Assembly (NCBI GenBank): GCA_028274465.1
Contig: CM051455.1
Location: 70,662,985 to 70,726,984 of the forward strand
DNA from: Plantago ovata
Taxonomy: Eukaryota > Streptophyta > Magnoliopsida > Lamiales > Plantaginaceae
Direction: 5' to 3'
DNA length: 64,000 nt
Part shown: positions 21,231-32,692 of the stretch, piece by piece
How the letters are laid out: each line of letters starts with the position of its first letter
Position numbering within the stretch: the stretch's first letter is position 1
Position numbers and translations under genes: made by a program
Notes under the pieces: generated by a model
Told to the model about the DNA's origin: nothing
The model's input: the letters and a program-made list of their open reading frames with translations, nothing else
The model's database searches: none

Positions 21231-22807
21231 AATAAATCACAAGCAGCATACTCAGCCGACCGAGGCCAAACCATGGGGTAACATCTAGTATCACATCTTA
21301 TTTCCTCATTTTCTTACTGCTAGGGACTAGCGTTAATTTCATGAGGGGGGATGGGATTTAAGTGATCAGATGTTGTTAGTTTGGAGCTTGGAATTGGTAG
21401 GATGAGTATAGTACCTCGCATGCTTTATCCGTTTGCATTTGCATTTGCACGTTTACTGCTTTCTTAGATTTTTTAGGTTGCATTCACTACATTCATCCTA
21501 GGATAGTCTTGCATGTTTTATGTGGAGTTTATTGCCGGATTTTTTGAACTTCTTTATTGGGTAGATCAACTAACTATGCCTTTAATCGTATGCTTCATCT
21601 CTATGAATTTGTTTGAGGTTTTTCTCGCTTGGCTTGTCACATTTATGTATTGCATTTAGTTAAGCTTGGTAGTCTCGACATCACTTAGTGGTGTTTTCTC
21701 TACTGCGGTTCACGAAGGCCTTTATAATAGGATGATGCATGTTAGGGTCTTATGGTTGTTTTCCCGAGTAATTATGTACCTAAGAGGCAACAAGTCTTCA
21801 CCATGCTTTGAGATTGCTAAATGCCTAGGAAGGAGGTAGTGTGAGGTTCTGTGATCCTTTGTTTATAACCTATTCTTCCGAATAGGTTTGGGGAGGGGGT
21901 TACACCGTCATAGACTTGTTTCTGTTCTTCATTCTCGTATCGTGAGTTTGTTTTTATTTTTCCGTAAATTTTGTACTCCAACCTATTCTTTCGAATAGGT
22001 TTGGGAAGTCGTGTGAGTCATTTTATTTCTATTTTTGTTATGCTACTGCTGGCTAGAAAAATCGAAAAAAAAAAGAAGAAAAAAATTCCAGGAAAAAAAG
22101 AGAAGGAAAAAAAGAAAAAAAAAGAATCTGGAAAGAAAAAAAACAAAAAAAAAAAAAGAAAAGACCCCAAAAAAGCAAAGAAAGGGTCCAAAAAAGAAAA
22201 AGCCAAATAACAGTTAGCAAAGTGTTGAGTCTTTTCCATTCTTGTAATGTTCGTAATCGTGTTTTTCTATTTTTTATCTTTTTTGTCTTGAGTGTCATCT
22301 GTTCTAGACCACCCTCGTCCTGCCATTCAGGAAGTGGTGAATAGCTTAAGAATTTGCTTAAGAGATGGGTAGAATAGGGGAGTGTTATCTTTTATAGGGA
22401 ACCCTCCTTCTTTTGATGAGAGCCACTACTGGTTCGACCTCTTTTGAGGGAAAGTCTTAACATGGTGGAATAGTAGTAAGCCCTCAGTTTCATAGGCACG
22501 GGGCAACCATTCGTATCTTAGCATGCTTCATTACGTCGTCACTGACTAGGTCCAGGTAGAGAATGTTACGAGAGACTATCTTGACTTGACATAAGTGCTT
22601 ATGTGGATGTGTATAAGTCAATCGAGGTATTCTTCAACCTATATTCATGCTTTGATTTATATGGTTTTTGTTCATATGTTTTTTGGTAGATTCAGTAGAT
22701 TAGTTCATTTTATTTGGCATGAAACTCCATTTTGTGTCTTGCATGTTTTTTGTATTAGAGTCTAGCTTAGTGTCTTGAGGACAAGCAAAGGTTCGGTTTG
22801 GGGAGTT
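21231..22807 (+). other. Family 1 3' module with hairpins and purine tract
   Basis: Non-coding. Hairpins at 21867-21888 (loop TTCC) and 21980-22001 (loop TTTC), each followed by GGGGAGG or GGGAAG. Purine tract at about 22055-22205. Then the block around CACCCTCGTCCTGCCATTCAGG, and the polypurine tract CGGTTTGGGGAGTT at 22794-22807. Confidence 0.8.
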
Positions 22808-23230
22808 TGATGAATGTGCATCTTACACTTTCATTCGAGTCTTTTTCACCTATTTTAGCTATCCTCTATGTTAATTTAGCTATATTTTAATACATTTTAT
22901 TAGAATAGTGTCACGTTTCCCTTTAGATTTTATTTTACAAGTTTTGGTTGAAATTCGAAGATTTCCGGGCAAATATATTGAAGTTGACAAGGAATTGGTG
23001 TTCCAAAACCCTATTTGGAGTATCTGAAGGTTTCCGGCTGGGATTTGGAGTCTAGGGGCCGAATCTGGAGGTTAGAGGGCTACTAGAAGTCAGAAACCGA
23101 GTCCGAAAAGGGGAAGAAATCCAAAACCGCGTCGAAAACGCGGATTTCCGTGAGAAATTGTCTGGGGCGAACCGCCGCGCGTGTGGGGCGAACCGCCCCA
23201 CAGTATTTCGAAGCCTATATATAGTGTGGG
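22808..23230 (+). repeat. Family 1 LTR, U3 part up to TATA
   Basis: TGATGAATGTG start after the polypurine tract. GC palindromes at 23162-23205 and TATATATAG at about 23215. It then breaks into a minus-strand LTR piece. Confidence 0.8.
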
Positions 23231-24140
23231 GCAGATGTCGTGCTCCGAATTCAAGCAAATAAATTTGTAATTAGCTAACGACAATCCACAACTACAACGA
23301 AAACCGTAGTGTAGCAGTATAATGACTGGAGTGTCGTTCTCTCAGGAATATAACTAGCTTTATCTATTTAAAAGAGAATATAAAACAGCAGACAGATAGC
23401 AAAAGGGGTTTCTAGCAGATAATGGAGATTGGTGATAGTATGATCCTTCTTAACATAACGGGTCGATAATCATGCATAAATTCCTCGGTCTTGCATAGAG
23501 ATCTTTGAATCAATCTAGTGTCCTGTTGCAAATATTAAGCACTACGAAGATAATTTGGTCTGACAAGTCAATCACTATTGTCCTAATGTGTTCCGTAATT
23601 ATTCAACACTACGAAGATAATTGGTCTGATGGTCGACAAGTGTCCAATTGTGCATAATAATTAATACAACATACGAGAATTTAGGCTGTGCCTGATCAAC
23701 GAAATAAAGCAATGACACGGAGTATAATGCGCTATATAGCCATTAGCATGATTATCTTCCCTTCGCTAAGAATTCACATACTACCTCCAACGATAAGTTT
23801 AGCTATTCATAATAGGCATGCAATCAACGGAAATCATAGAAGAAAACATGTTGAAAGAATTTAAAATAAGTAGAATAAAACTGTAAGATACAAAGTTACC
23901 GAAGGTTGTCAATCTCCGGAGAATCGTGATCCTACGAGCTCCAAATTGCTATGAAAAAGTATCCCCTAAGCTACGGACCCCCAGAACAGGCTTTGGGAAG
24001 TCCTTACCTAAAACTACAGAGAGAGGTGAGAAAGTAGGTCTGGAAAGATATGATTTTCGGAGAAAACTGAGCAACTATATATAGGCTTCGAAATACTGTG
24101 GGGCGGTTCGCCCCACACGCGCGGCGGTTCGCCCGGTGTG
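23231..24140 (-). repeat. Family 1 LTR, R-U5 part, minus orientation
   Basis: Plus-strand view starts at GATGTCGTGCTCCG, a few bases inside the LTR end, and runs to the TATA (about 24074) and palindromes (24097-24140). There it passes into the palindromes of an inverted second leader instead of U3. Confidence 0.75.
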
Positions 24141-24514
24141 GGGCGAGACCGCCCCGCGCGGGGCGAACCGCCCCGCACGTCCCAAGTGCGCGCGCGCGCT
24201 TTGGGCGTGGGGAGATTCGCCCCACATGGGGGGTGATTCACCCCCCACTCCTGAGGTGGGAGACGAACGTTTTTGAAATAAAAATGCGGTTTTTAGTCCC
24301 CGAAAAATCATTTTCCTCGAAAAATCACTCGAAATGTCGCACTCGAACACACCATAAGCACATACGACACAAAATTGAACAAATTCACATATGAAAAGTA
24401 AATTGTTCAATTATGAATGCATGCAATAAAGCGGTAAAGAAAGTGATAAAAACCCCGAGTTGCCTCCCGGATAGCGCCATTGTTTAAAGTCTCTGACTCG
24501 ACTCCTGTCTTCGC
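24140..24514 (-). promoter_or_regulatory. Second leader, inverted, first half
   Basis: The minus strand from 24514 reads the gag-end hairpin, then the leader, then palindromes including a hairpin with arms CCCAAAGCGCG and CGCACTTGGG around 24180-24210. It is fused to LTR sequence at the palindromes, so the downstream half is missing here. Confidence 0.55.
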
Positions 24515-26581
24515 CTATCTTTTCCTTCTGAGGGTACTAGACTTCCCCTTCACGAGTCTCCTCCCCGTGCCTCGATCCTGTGAATAAGAGTGAACATAAA
24601 CGTTAAGACCATTGTAATCAATAGTGTTAGAAGTACCAGGTGGATCAGGCGGATCAGATATGGCGTGCAACACATGTTGCTTGCCATCCACTTCAATAGT
24701 GCAAGTTCTTTGCTAGATGTCCATTACGGAGCGTAGCTTAGTCAAGAATGTTCGTCCTAAGAGTATGACATCCCCCGTTCCTGGTGCTGACGCTGGCATA
24801 ATTACAAAATCGGTGTAGACAGAAGCTTCACCAATCTTGACTAATACATTCTTCACAACGCCTTCGGGTTTCACAAGGGACCCATCCGCCAGTTGCACAA
24901 TAGCCTTATGCACAGTTAGTTCCCCAAGGTTACTCTTCTCGAAAACATTCAAAGGGAGCACATTAGAGTAGGATCCCATGTCTAGTGTGGCTCCGACATC
25001 TTCAAGCTCCCTAATCCCGACCTTAACATCGAAACTTTGAGGTAGTGGCTCGGAATTCTCTTGCTCCTCTTCACTCTTGTTAGTACCAAGGTCCTTTTCT
25101 TCTTCTTCGGCTTGTGGGGGTATTTCCCTTTTGCAACTCTCGCACTTACCAACCTTCTTGATGGTGATTTCAACAAGTAGATCACCCACTAAGTTAATGG
25201 ACAACGACTTCTCAATGTTGCTAGGCAGTTTGCCTTGCTCCCTACTTGCTACTCGGTCGATCAACTCTTGCATCTTTTGATGGGCAAGCCTAGTGCTCTC
25301 TTCCAACCTATCAAGCCTTGCCCTAGTCTTCTCGGAATCTTCTTCATAACGTTTGAGAAAACATTGTGTGTGATCAACCATCTTTTGCAAGTTCTCCATC
25401 AGTTGAGTCGACTTCAACTTCGGTGGCTCTTTCGGAGCGGGGTTTTCGCTGTGGTCATTACCATAGTTTAGCCTACTACGGTCTTGGTTTGGTCCATAAG
25501 CTTGGTTAGCCGGTGTATACCCTTGATTGTTACGGTATCCTCTTCTCCAAAATCCACCTCGAGGATTCCTACCGTCTTGTCCGTAGCTAACTTCTTGAGT
25601 ACCAAACTCCGTCGCAAAAGCTTCTTCTTCGCCTCCTCGAGCCAGTTGCCATCATCGTATGCCAGCTCCGATCTACACATATGAGCCCCATGCCCATAGT
25701 TCTTGCATATTCGGCATACTTCGTTCGAAACAATTGTTCCGGTGGCGCTCTTGAGGACTTGCTTCAATTCGTTGGTAAAGCACTCGAATTGATCCCCATT
25801 CCCCCTGTAAATAGGGGCTTCTTGAGTCGGTGGAGCTTCAGGTCCACGTCTCCTAACCATTGCTCTTGGGTCCTTAAACTGCGAACCCTTAGCAAGCCTT
25901 TCGAAAACAGCCCAAACGGCTTTTGCGGTTTCCTCCCAAATATTGCCTCGGCATTGGAAATCCACCACTTGTTGGTTCTCGAAGGTTAGTCCATTGTAGA
26001 AGTGTTGGACTAGGTCAGAAAGTTCAAAACCATGGTGAAGGAACTTGTTCGTGAGATCTTGGAACCTCTCAAACGCGGTGTAGATGGTCTCATCATAGTC
26101 CTGCTTGAATGCAGTGATCTGTGCCTTTAGCGCGGTAGTCAAGGTGTGGGGGAAGTATTTCTCCATGAAAGCTGAATAAACCTTCTCCCAAGTGTCCAGC
26201 GAGCCTGCTGGAAGAGAACTCAGCCATGACTTGGCTTTGTCGCCAAGTCCCATAGCAAAAACCTTCATCCTCAACTCATCCGTTGTTATGTCAGCTCCGG
26301 GTCGTGGGAGTTGGTTGACGAAATCATCGATATCGTGCAAGTACCCCATCACATCTTCCCTTGATAAGCCATAGAACCTTGGAAGTTGTTGGAATGCGTG
26401 GTTCTTGATTTCCAGATCTCGAGTTGCAGACGAAAGAACAATCGCCGGTCCCCTCATACGATCCTTGGTGGGTTGAACCCATGCCTTCGGTGGTCTAGCT
26501 TCTGCCATTCCGTCGATTTCCTTGAAAAGAATGTGTAAAGATTCAGAGAAATCGGTTTCCTCTATTTCCTCTAGTGCGCGC
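24515..26581 (-). pseudogene. Gag-A with protease, interrupted by a nested element
   Basis: Minus strand. The N-terminal codons lie at 32789-32693, beyond the nested element, and contain a TAA where other copies have the Ser of LADSIAEID. Gag is open from 26508 to 25468. A frameshift follows the zinc knuckle (CRICKNYGHGAHMC, near 25680-25720). The protease part is open from 25417 to 24713, with active site LDMGSYSNVLP (Thr to Met). It stops at a TAG near 24713 in place of a Tyr codon, short of the usual end at 24515. Confidence 0.85.
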
Positions 26582-27822
26582 TGATGAACGTGTCAGATTC
26601 ATTCAAATAAATTTGTATTTAGCCAAAGGCAATCCACAACTACAACGAAAACTGTAGTGTAGTAGTAGAATGACTCGAGTGTCGTTCTATCGGGACTATA
26701 CTAGCTTTATCAAATCTAATTAAGAATATAAAACAGCAGATAGAAAGCAATAGGGGTTTTCAAGCAGATAATGGAGATTGGTGATAGTATGGTCCTTCTT
26801 AACATAATGGGTCGATAATCATGCATAAATTCCTCGGTCTTGCATAGAGATCTTTGAATCAATCTTGTGTCCTGTTGCAAGTATTAAGCACTACGAAGAT
26901 AATATGGGTCTGACTCATCAACAACTAACATCCTAATGTGTTCCGTAATTATTCAACACTACGAAGATAATTGGTCTGATTGGTTGACAAGTGTCCATGT
27001 GTGCATAATAATCAATACAACATACGAGAATTTTGGTTGCAACTGATCAACGAAATAAAGCAATGACACGGAGTATAATGCGCGATATAGCCATTAGCAT
27101 GATTATCTTCCCTCGCTAAGAATTCACATACTACCACCAACGATAAGTTTAGCTACTCATAATAGGCATGCAATCAATAGCAATCATAGAAGAAAACATA
27201 TTGAAAGAAGAATAAAATAAGTAGATAAAAACTGTAAGATACAAAGTTACCGAAGGTTGTCAATCTCCGGATGATTGCGATCCTACGCGCTCCAATCTGC
27301 TATAAAAAAGTATCCCCTAAGCTACGGAACTCCCAGGACAGGCCCTGGGAAGTTCCTACCTAAAACTATAGAGAGAGGTGAGAAACTAGGCTTGGAAAGA
27401 TATGATTTTCGGAGAAAAACTAAGCTCTATATATAGGCCCCGAAATTGCCCGCGGCGGTTCGCCCCACAAGTATTTCGCGGAATTTCCGCGTTTTCGACG
27501 CGGTTTTGGATTTCTTCACCTTTTCGTACTCGGTTTTAGACTTCTAGTAGCCTTCTAACCTCCAGATTCGGCCCCTAGACTCCAAATCCTATCCGGAAAC
27601 CTTCAAATACTCCAAATAGGCTTCTGGAACACCAATTCCTTGTAGACTTCAATATAATTGCCCCGAAATCTCCGAATTTCAACCAAAACCTGTAAAATAA
27701 AATCTAAAGGGAAACGTGACACTATTCTAATAAAATGTACTAAAATATAGCTAAATTAACATAGAGGATAGCTAAAACAGGTGAAAAAGACTCGAATGAA
27801 AGTGTAAAATATACATTCATCA
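26582..27822 (-). repeat. 3' LTR of the nested element
   Basis: Plus view TGATGAACG to CATTCATCA. TATATATAG at about 27431-27439 on the minus strand, with a single GGCGGTTCGCCCC palindrome beside it. Confidence 0.92.
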
Positions 27823-29404
27823 AACTCCCCAAACCGAACCTTTGCTTGTCCTCAAGCAACTAAGCTAGACTCTAATACAAGAAACATGCAAGACTCAAAA
27901 TGGAGTTTCATGCCAAATAAAATGAACTAAATTACTGAATCTATCAAATAACATATAAACAAAAACCATATAAATCAAAGCATGAATATAGGTTGAAGAA
28001 TACCTCGATTGACTTATACACATCCACATAAGCACTTATATCAAGACAAGATAGTCTCTCGTAACATTCTCTACCTGGACCTAGTGAGTGACGACGTAAT
28101 GATGCATGCTAAGATACGAATGGTTGCCCCGTGCCTATGAAACTGAGGACTTACTGCTGTTCCACCATGTTAAGACTTTCCCTCAAAAGAGGTCGAACCA
28201 GTACTGGCTCTCATCAAACGAAGGAGGGTTCCCTATAAAAGATAACTCTCCCCTATTCTACCCATCTCTCAAGTAAAGTCTTAAGCTATTCACCACTTCC
28301 TGAATGGCAGGACGAGGGTGGTCTAGAACAGATGACAGTCAAGACAAAAAGATAAAAAAAAAAAAAAACATGATTACGAACAATAAGAAAAATGGAAAAG
28401 ACTCAAACCTTTGCTAAACTGCTTTTGGCTTTCTTTTTGGACCCTTCTTTATTTTTTTGGGGTCTTCTCTTTTTTTTCCTTTTTTTTCTTTCCAGATTCC
28501 CTTTTCATTTTCTTTTTCTCTTTTTTCTGGAATTTTTCTTTCTTTTTTTTCGATTTTTCCTAGCCAGCAGTAGCATAACAAAGAGAGAAACAAAAAGTGA
28601 CTCACACGACTTCCCCAAACATATTCGAAAGAATAGGTTGGAGCACAAAATTACGAAAAGTGAAAAATAAACTCACGATACGAAAATGGAAAACAGAAAC
28701 AAGTCTAATGATGGTGTAACCCCCTCCCCAAACCTATTCGGAAGAATAGGTTATAAACAAAGGATCACACAACCTCACACTACCTCCTTCCTAGGCATTT
28801 AGCAATCTCAAAGCATGGTGAAGACTTGTTGCCTCTTAGGTACATAATTACTCGGGAAAACAACCATAAGACCCTAACATGCATCATCCTATTATAAAGG
28901 CCTTCGTGAACCGCAGTAGAGAAAACAACACTAAGTGATGTCGAGACTACCATGCTTAACTAAGTGCAATACATAAATGTGACAAGCCAAGCGAGAAAAA
29001 CCTCAAACAAATTCATAGAGATGAAGCATACGATTAATGGCAAAGTTAGTTGATCTACCCAATAAAAAAGTTCAAAAAATTCGGCAATAAACTCCATATA
29101 AAACATGAAAGACTATCCTAGGAAAGCAGTAAACGTGCAAATGCAAAAAATTTCACGAGTTTATCATAAGCAAGATAAGTATAGAGATAACCAGCGATAG
29201 CCTCCTCCCCAAACCTGAACGTCGTCTCTCGTCCCGAACGTCGAAAGTGGATTCAAGGTGAGAGCTAATGCTTGTATAAGTGACCTAATACTCAATCAAA
29301 CTCGTGAGATAAAATCTAAAGCGGTAAAGGAAGCGATAAAATCTTCGGGTTGCCTCCCAGATAGCGCCATTCTTTAAAATCTTTGACTCGACTCCTGTCC
29401 GCGC
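27823..29404 (-). other. 3' module and polypurine tract of the nested element
   Basis: Polypurine tract at 27823-27836 (plus view AACTCCCCAAACCG). Purine tract at about 28425-28565. Hairpins at 28628-28649 (one mismatch) and 28731-28752. A polypurine-core copy at about 29207-29216 and the gag-end hairpin near 29350 (here CTGGGAGGCAACCC, stem weakened). No coding sequence. Confidence 0.8.
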
Positions 29405-31171
29405 CTATCTCTTCTTTCTGCGGGTACTAGACTTCCCCTTCATTGATCTCCTCTCCATGCCACGAACCTGTGAATAAGAAAGAATATAGGCTGCAAGACC
29501 ACAGTAGTGAGTAGTGAAAGAATTATCAGGTGGATCAGGTATGGCTTGCAACACGTGTTGCTTGCCTTCCACTTCAATAGTGCAAGTTCTTTGGCAGATG
29601 TCCATCACGGAGCGTAGCTTAGTCAAGAACGTTCGTCCCAAGAGAATGACATCCCCCATCCCAGGTGCAGACGCCGGCATAACTACAAAATTGGTGTATA
29701 CAGATGCTTCACCAATCTTGACCAACACATTTTTCACAACGCCTTCGGGTCTCACAAAGGATCCATCCGCCAATCGCACAATAGCCCTATGGTCAGATAG
29801 TTTTCCAAGGTTACTCTTCTCAAACACATTCAAAGGGAGCACATTCGAGTAAGATCCCGTGTCTAGTGTGGCACGAACATCTTCAAGTTCGCCAATCCCG
29901 ACCTTAACATCGAAACTTTGAGGGAGTGGCTCGGGATTCTGTTGCTTCTTTCCACTCTCATCAGTACCAAGGTCCTTCTCTTCTTCCTTGGCTAGTGGAG
30001 GCTCTTCATCCTTGTAACACTCGCACTTAGCAACTTGCTTAATGGTGATTTCCACTGGTTGATCTCCCACCAAGTTGATCGACATGGACCTCTCAGTGCT
30101 GCTATGTAACTTCCCTTGCTCTCTACTAGCTCTAGCTTCCAATTGATCCAGACGAGCATTGATCTTTGCCGAATCCTCCTCGTATCTCTTCAAAAACACT
30201 TGGGTGAAATCCACCAATTTCTGTAAATTATCCATGAGAGTTGCTGACTTGGATGTAGATGCTTCGTCCTTAGGAGTAGGATTACTACGGTATCCCAAGT
30301 GAACATCTTCTCGTGCTAGATCTGATCTACACATATGAGCCCCATTCCCATAATTCTTGCACACCCTACATACCTCGTTGGAGAGAGAAGTTCCGATTAG
30401 GCCACTTAGAGCTTGCCTCATCTGATTGGTGAAACCTTCGAACCTATCGCCACTCACACCATTCACTTCATGCATTGGGATCTCCTGGTTTGGTGGGGCC
30501 TCAGGTCCACGCCTTCTAACCATTGCTCTTGGATCCTTGGATTGAGATCCTTCAGCAAGCCTTTCGAAACACGCCCACACATCCTCGGCGGTCTCTTCCC
30601 AGATAGTACCACGACATTGGAAATCCACCACCTGTTGACTCTCATATGTGAGTCCATTGTAGAAGTGCTGGACAAGATCAGGAAGCCCAAAACCATGGTG
30701 TGGACACTTATGCATGAGGTCCTTGAACCTCTCGAAAGCGGTGTAGATGGTCTCATTATAGTCCTGTTTGAATCCTGTGATTTGCGCCTTAAGCGGGGTA
30801 GTCAATGTGTGAGGAAAGTATTTCTCCATAAAAGCAGAATACACCTTGTCCCAGGTGTCTAGTGATCCGGCTTCCAGAGAGCATAACCATGCCTTGTCTT
30901 TATCACCAAGCCCCAAAGCAAAAACCTTCATCCTTAGCTCATCGTCCGTTATCCCTGCTCCGGGCCTTGGAAGATTGTTGATAAAGTCGTCAATATCATT
31001 CAGGTATCCCATAACATATTCCCTAGCCAACCCATAGAACCTCGGGAGTTGCTGGTACATGCAACTTGTGATTTCCAAATCTCGAGTTGCAGCAGAAAGA
31101 ACAATAGTTGGACCTCTCATCAGTGCTTTGTTGGGTTGAACCCATGATTTCAAAAGTGGGCGAGCCATCAC
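29405..31171 (-). CDS. Gag-A polyprotein with aspartic protease, intact (588 aa)
   Basis: It would form capsid and process it. The Gag core spans about residues 95-175 (AWLCSLEAGSLDTW, MEKYFPHTLTTPLKAQI, CPHHGFGLPD). The knuckle near residues 268-281 reads CRVCKNYGNGAHMC, with Asn in place of the zinc-binding His. A coiled coil follows. The protease has LDTGSYSNVLPLNVF with the catalytic Asp at about 437 and ILLGRTFLTKL after it. The start at 31171 lacks the 50-60 residue N-terminus (MPHTRSRG... and onward) of other gag-A frames. The leader before it matches gag-B leaders, which suggests recombination. It is the only fully open gag-protease frame in the window. Confidence 0.88.
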   Translation of the reverse strand: MMARPLLKSWVQPNKALMRGPTIVLSAATRDLEITSCMYQQLPRFYGLAREYVMGYLNDIDDFINNLPRPGAGITDDELRMKVFALGLGDKDKAWLCSLEAGSLDTWDKVYSAFMEKYFPHTLTTPLKAQITGFKQDYNETIYTAFERFKDLMHKCPHHGFGLPDLVQHFYNGLTYESQQVVDFQCRGTIWEETAEDVWACFERLAEGSQSKDPRAMVRRRGPEAPPNQEIPMHEVNGVSGDRFEGFTNQMRQALSGLIGTSLSNEVCRVCKNYGNGAHMCRSDLAREDVHLGYRSNPTPKDEASTSKSATLMDNLQKLVDFTQVFLKRYEEDSAKINARLDQLEARASREQGKLHSSTERSMSINLVGDQPVEITIKQVAKCECYKDEEPPLAKEEEKDLGTDESGKKQQNPEPLPQSFDVKVGIGELEDVRATLDTGSYSNVLPLNVFEKSNLGKLSDHRAIVRLADGSFVRPEGVVKNVLVKIGEASVYTNFVVMPASAPGMGDVILLGRTFLTKLRSVMDICQRTCTIEVEGKQHVLQAIPDPPDNSFTTHYCGLAAYILSYSQVRGMERRSMKGKSSTRRKKR

Positions 31172-31411
31172 AAGACCTGAATATCTGTGACAAAACTGGA
31201 GTAACTCAAAACTAAAAATTAGCCTTGTTAGAAAATTCGAAAAATCGAGAATAATTCTAGATATCGAATACTACTAAGGCTAGGAAAGGTGATTAGAAAC
31301 AGACTAGGAAAGCAGTATAAGAGAGAGATTAAAAAGGAAAACTAAAACTAGAAGAATTAGGAATCTAAAGCTGTAAATATAAACAAATTAAACAGAAAAA
31401 AAGTAGTATAG

Positions 31412-31429
31412 TCCCCGGCAACGGCGCCA
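31412..31429 (-). other. Primer-binding site, tRNA-Asp type, perfect
   Basis: Plus strand TCCCCGGCAACGGCGCCA is the tRNA-Asp 3' end itself, so the minus strand is the exact primer site. Confidence 0.92.
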
Positions 31430-31432
31430 ATT

Positions 31433-32692
31433 TGATGAACGTGTCAGATTCAATCAAATAAATTTGTATTTAGCCAAAGGCAATCCACAACTACAACGAA
31501 AACTGTAGTGTAGTAGTAGAATGACTCGAGTGTCGTTCTCTCGGGACTATACTAGCTTTATCAAATCTAATTAAGAATATAAAACAGCAGATAGAAAGCA
31601 ATAGGGTTTTCAAGCAGATAATGGAGATTGGTGATAGTATGGTCCTTCTTAACATAATGGGTCGATAATCATGCATAAATTCCTCGGTCTTGCATAGAGA
31701 TCTTTGAATCAATCTTGTGTCCTGTTGCAAGTATTAAGCACTACGAAGATAATATGGGTCTGACTCATCAACAACTAACGTCCTAATGTGTTCCGTAATT
31801 ATTCAACACTACGAAGATAATTGGTCTGATTGGTTGACAAGTGTCCATGTGTGTATAATAATCAATACAACATAAGAGAATTTTGGTTGCAACTGATCAA
31901 CGAAATAAAGCAATGACACGGAGTGTAATGCGCGATATAGCCATTAGCATGATTATCTTCCCTCGCTAAGAATTCACATACTACCACCAACGATAAGTTT
32001 AGCTACTCATAATAGGCATGCAATCAATAGCAAACATAGAAGAAAACATATTGAAAGAAGAATAAAATAAGTAGATAAAAACTGTAAGATACAAAGTTAC
32101 CGAAGGTTGTCAATATCCGGATGATTGCGATCCTACGCGCTCCAATCTGCTATAAAAAAGTATCCCCTAAGCTACGGAACTACCAGGACAGGCCCTGGGA
32201 AGTTCCTACCTAAAACTATAGAGAGAGGTGAGAAAGTAGGCTTGGAAAGATATGATTTTCGGAGAAAAACTGAGCTCTGTATATAGGCCCCGAAATTGCC
32301 CGCGGCGATTCGCCCCTCAGTGCGGCGGTTCGCCCCACAAGTATTTCGCGGAATTTCCGCGTTTTCGACGCGGTTTTGGATTTCTTCACCTTTTTGGACT
32401 CGGTTTTAGACTTCTAGTAGCCTTCTAACCTCCAGATTTGGCCCCTAGACTCCAAATCCTATCCGGAAACCTTCAGATACTCCAAATAGGCTTCTGGAAC
32501 AGCAATTCCTTGTAGACTTCAATATAATTGCCCCGAAATCTCCGAATTTCAACCAAAACTTGTAAAATAAAATCTAAAGGGAAACGTGACACTATTCTAA
32601 TAAAATGTACTAAAATATAGCTAAATTAACATAGAGGATAGCTAAAATAGGTGAAAAAGACTCGAATGAAAGTGTAAAATACACATTCATCA
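31433..32692 (-). repeat. 5' LTR of the nested element (1260 bp)
   Basis: Same termini as its partner at 26582. TATA appears as TATATAGG at about 32281. Two adjacent GC palindromes (32300-32340), where the partner LTR has one. Followed by the CGCGC target duplication. Confidence 0.92.

Larger units (their letters stand above)
17389..23230 (+). mobile_element. Gag-A element with unidentified second ORF region
   Basis: Remnant LTR start, gag-A plus protease, hairpin, second leader with palindromes, intron-like stretch, non-T32 second region, 3' module, polypurine tract and the U3 part of a 3' LTR. No RT or integrase. Confidence 0.75.
26582..32692 (-). mobile_element. Complete nested gag-protease LTR element (6111 bp)
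   Basis: Both LTRs (26582-27822 and 31433-32692), a perfect primer site, one intact gag-protease frame, a 3' module and a polypurine tract are present. The 5 bases on each side are CGCGC (26577-26581 and 32693-32697), a perfect target duplication, so it moved as a unit into the surrounding gag-A. The LTRs are nearly identical by eye apart from an extra GC palindrome of about 20 bases in the 5' LTR, so the insertion is young. It has no RT, integrase or second ORF, hence is a non-autonomous TR-GAG-like element. Confidence 0.92.
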
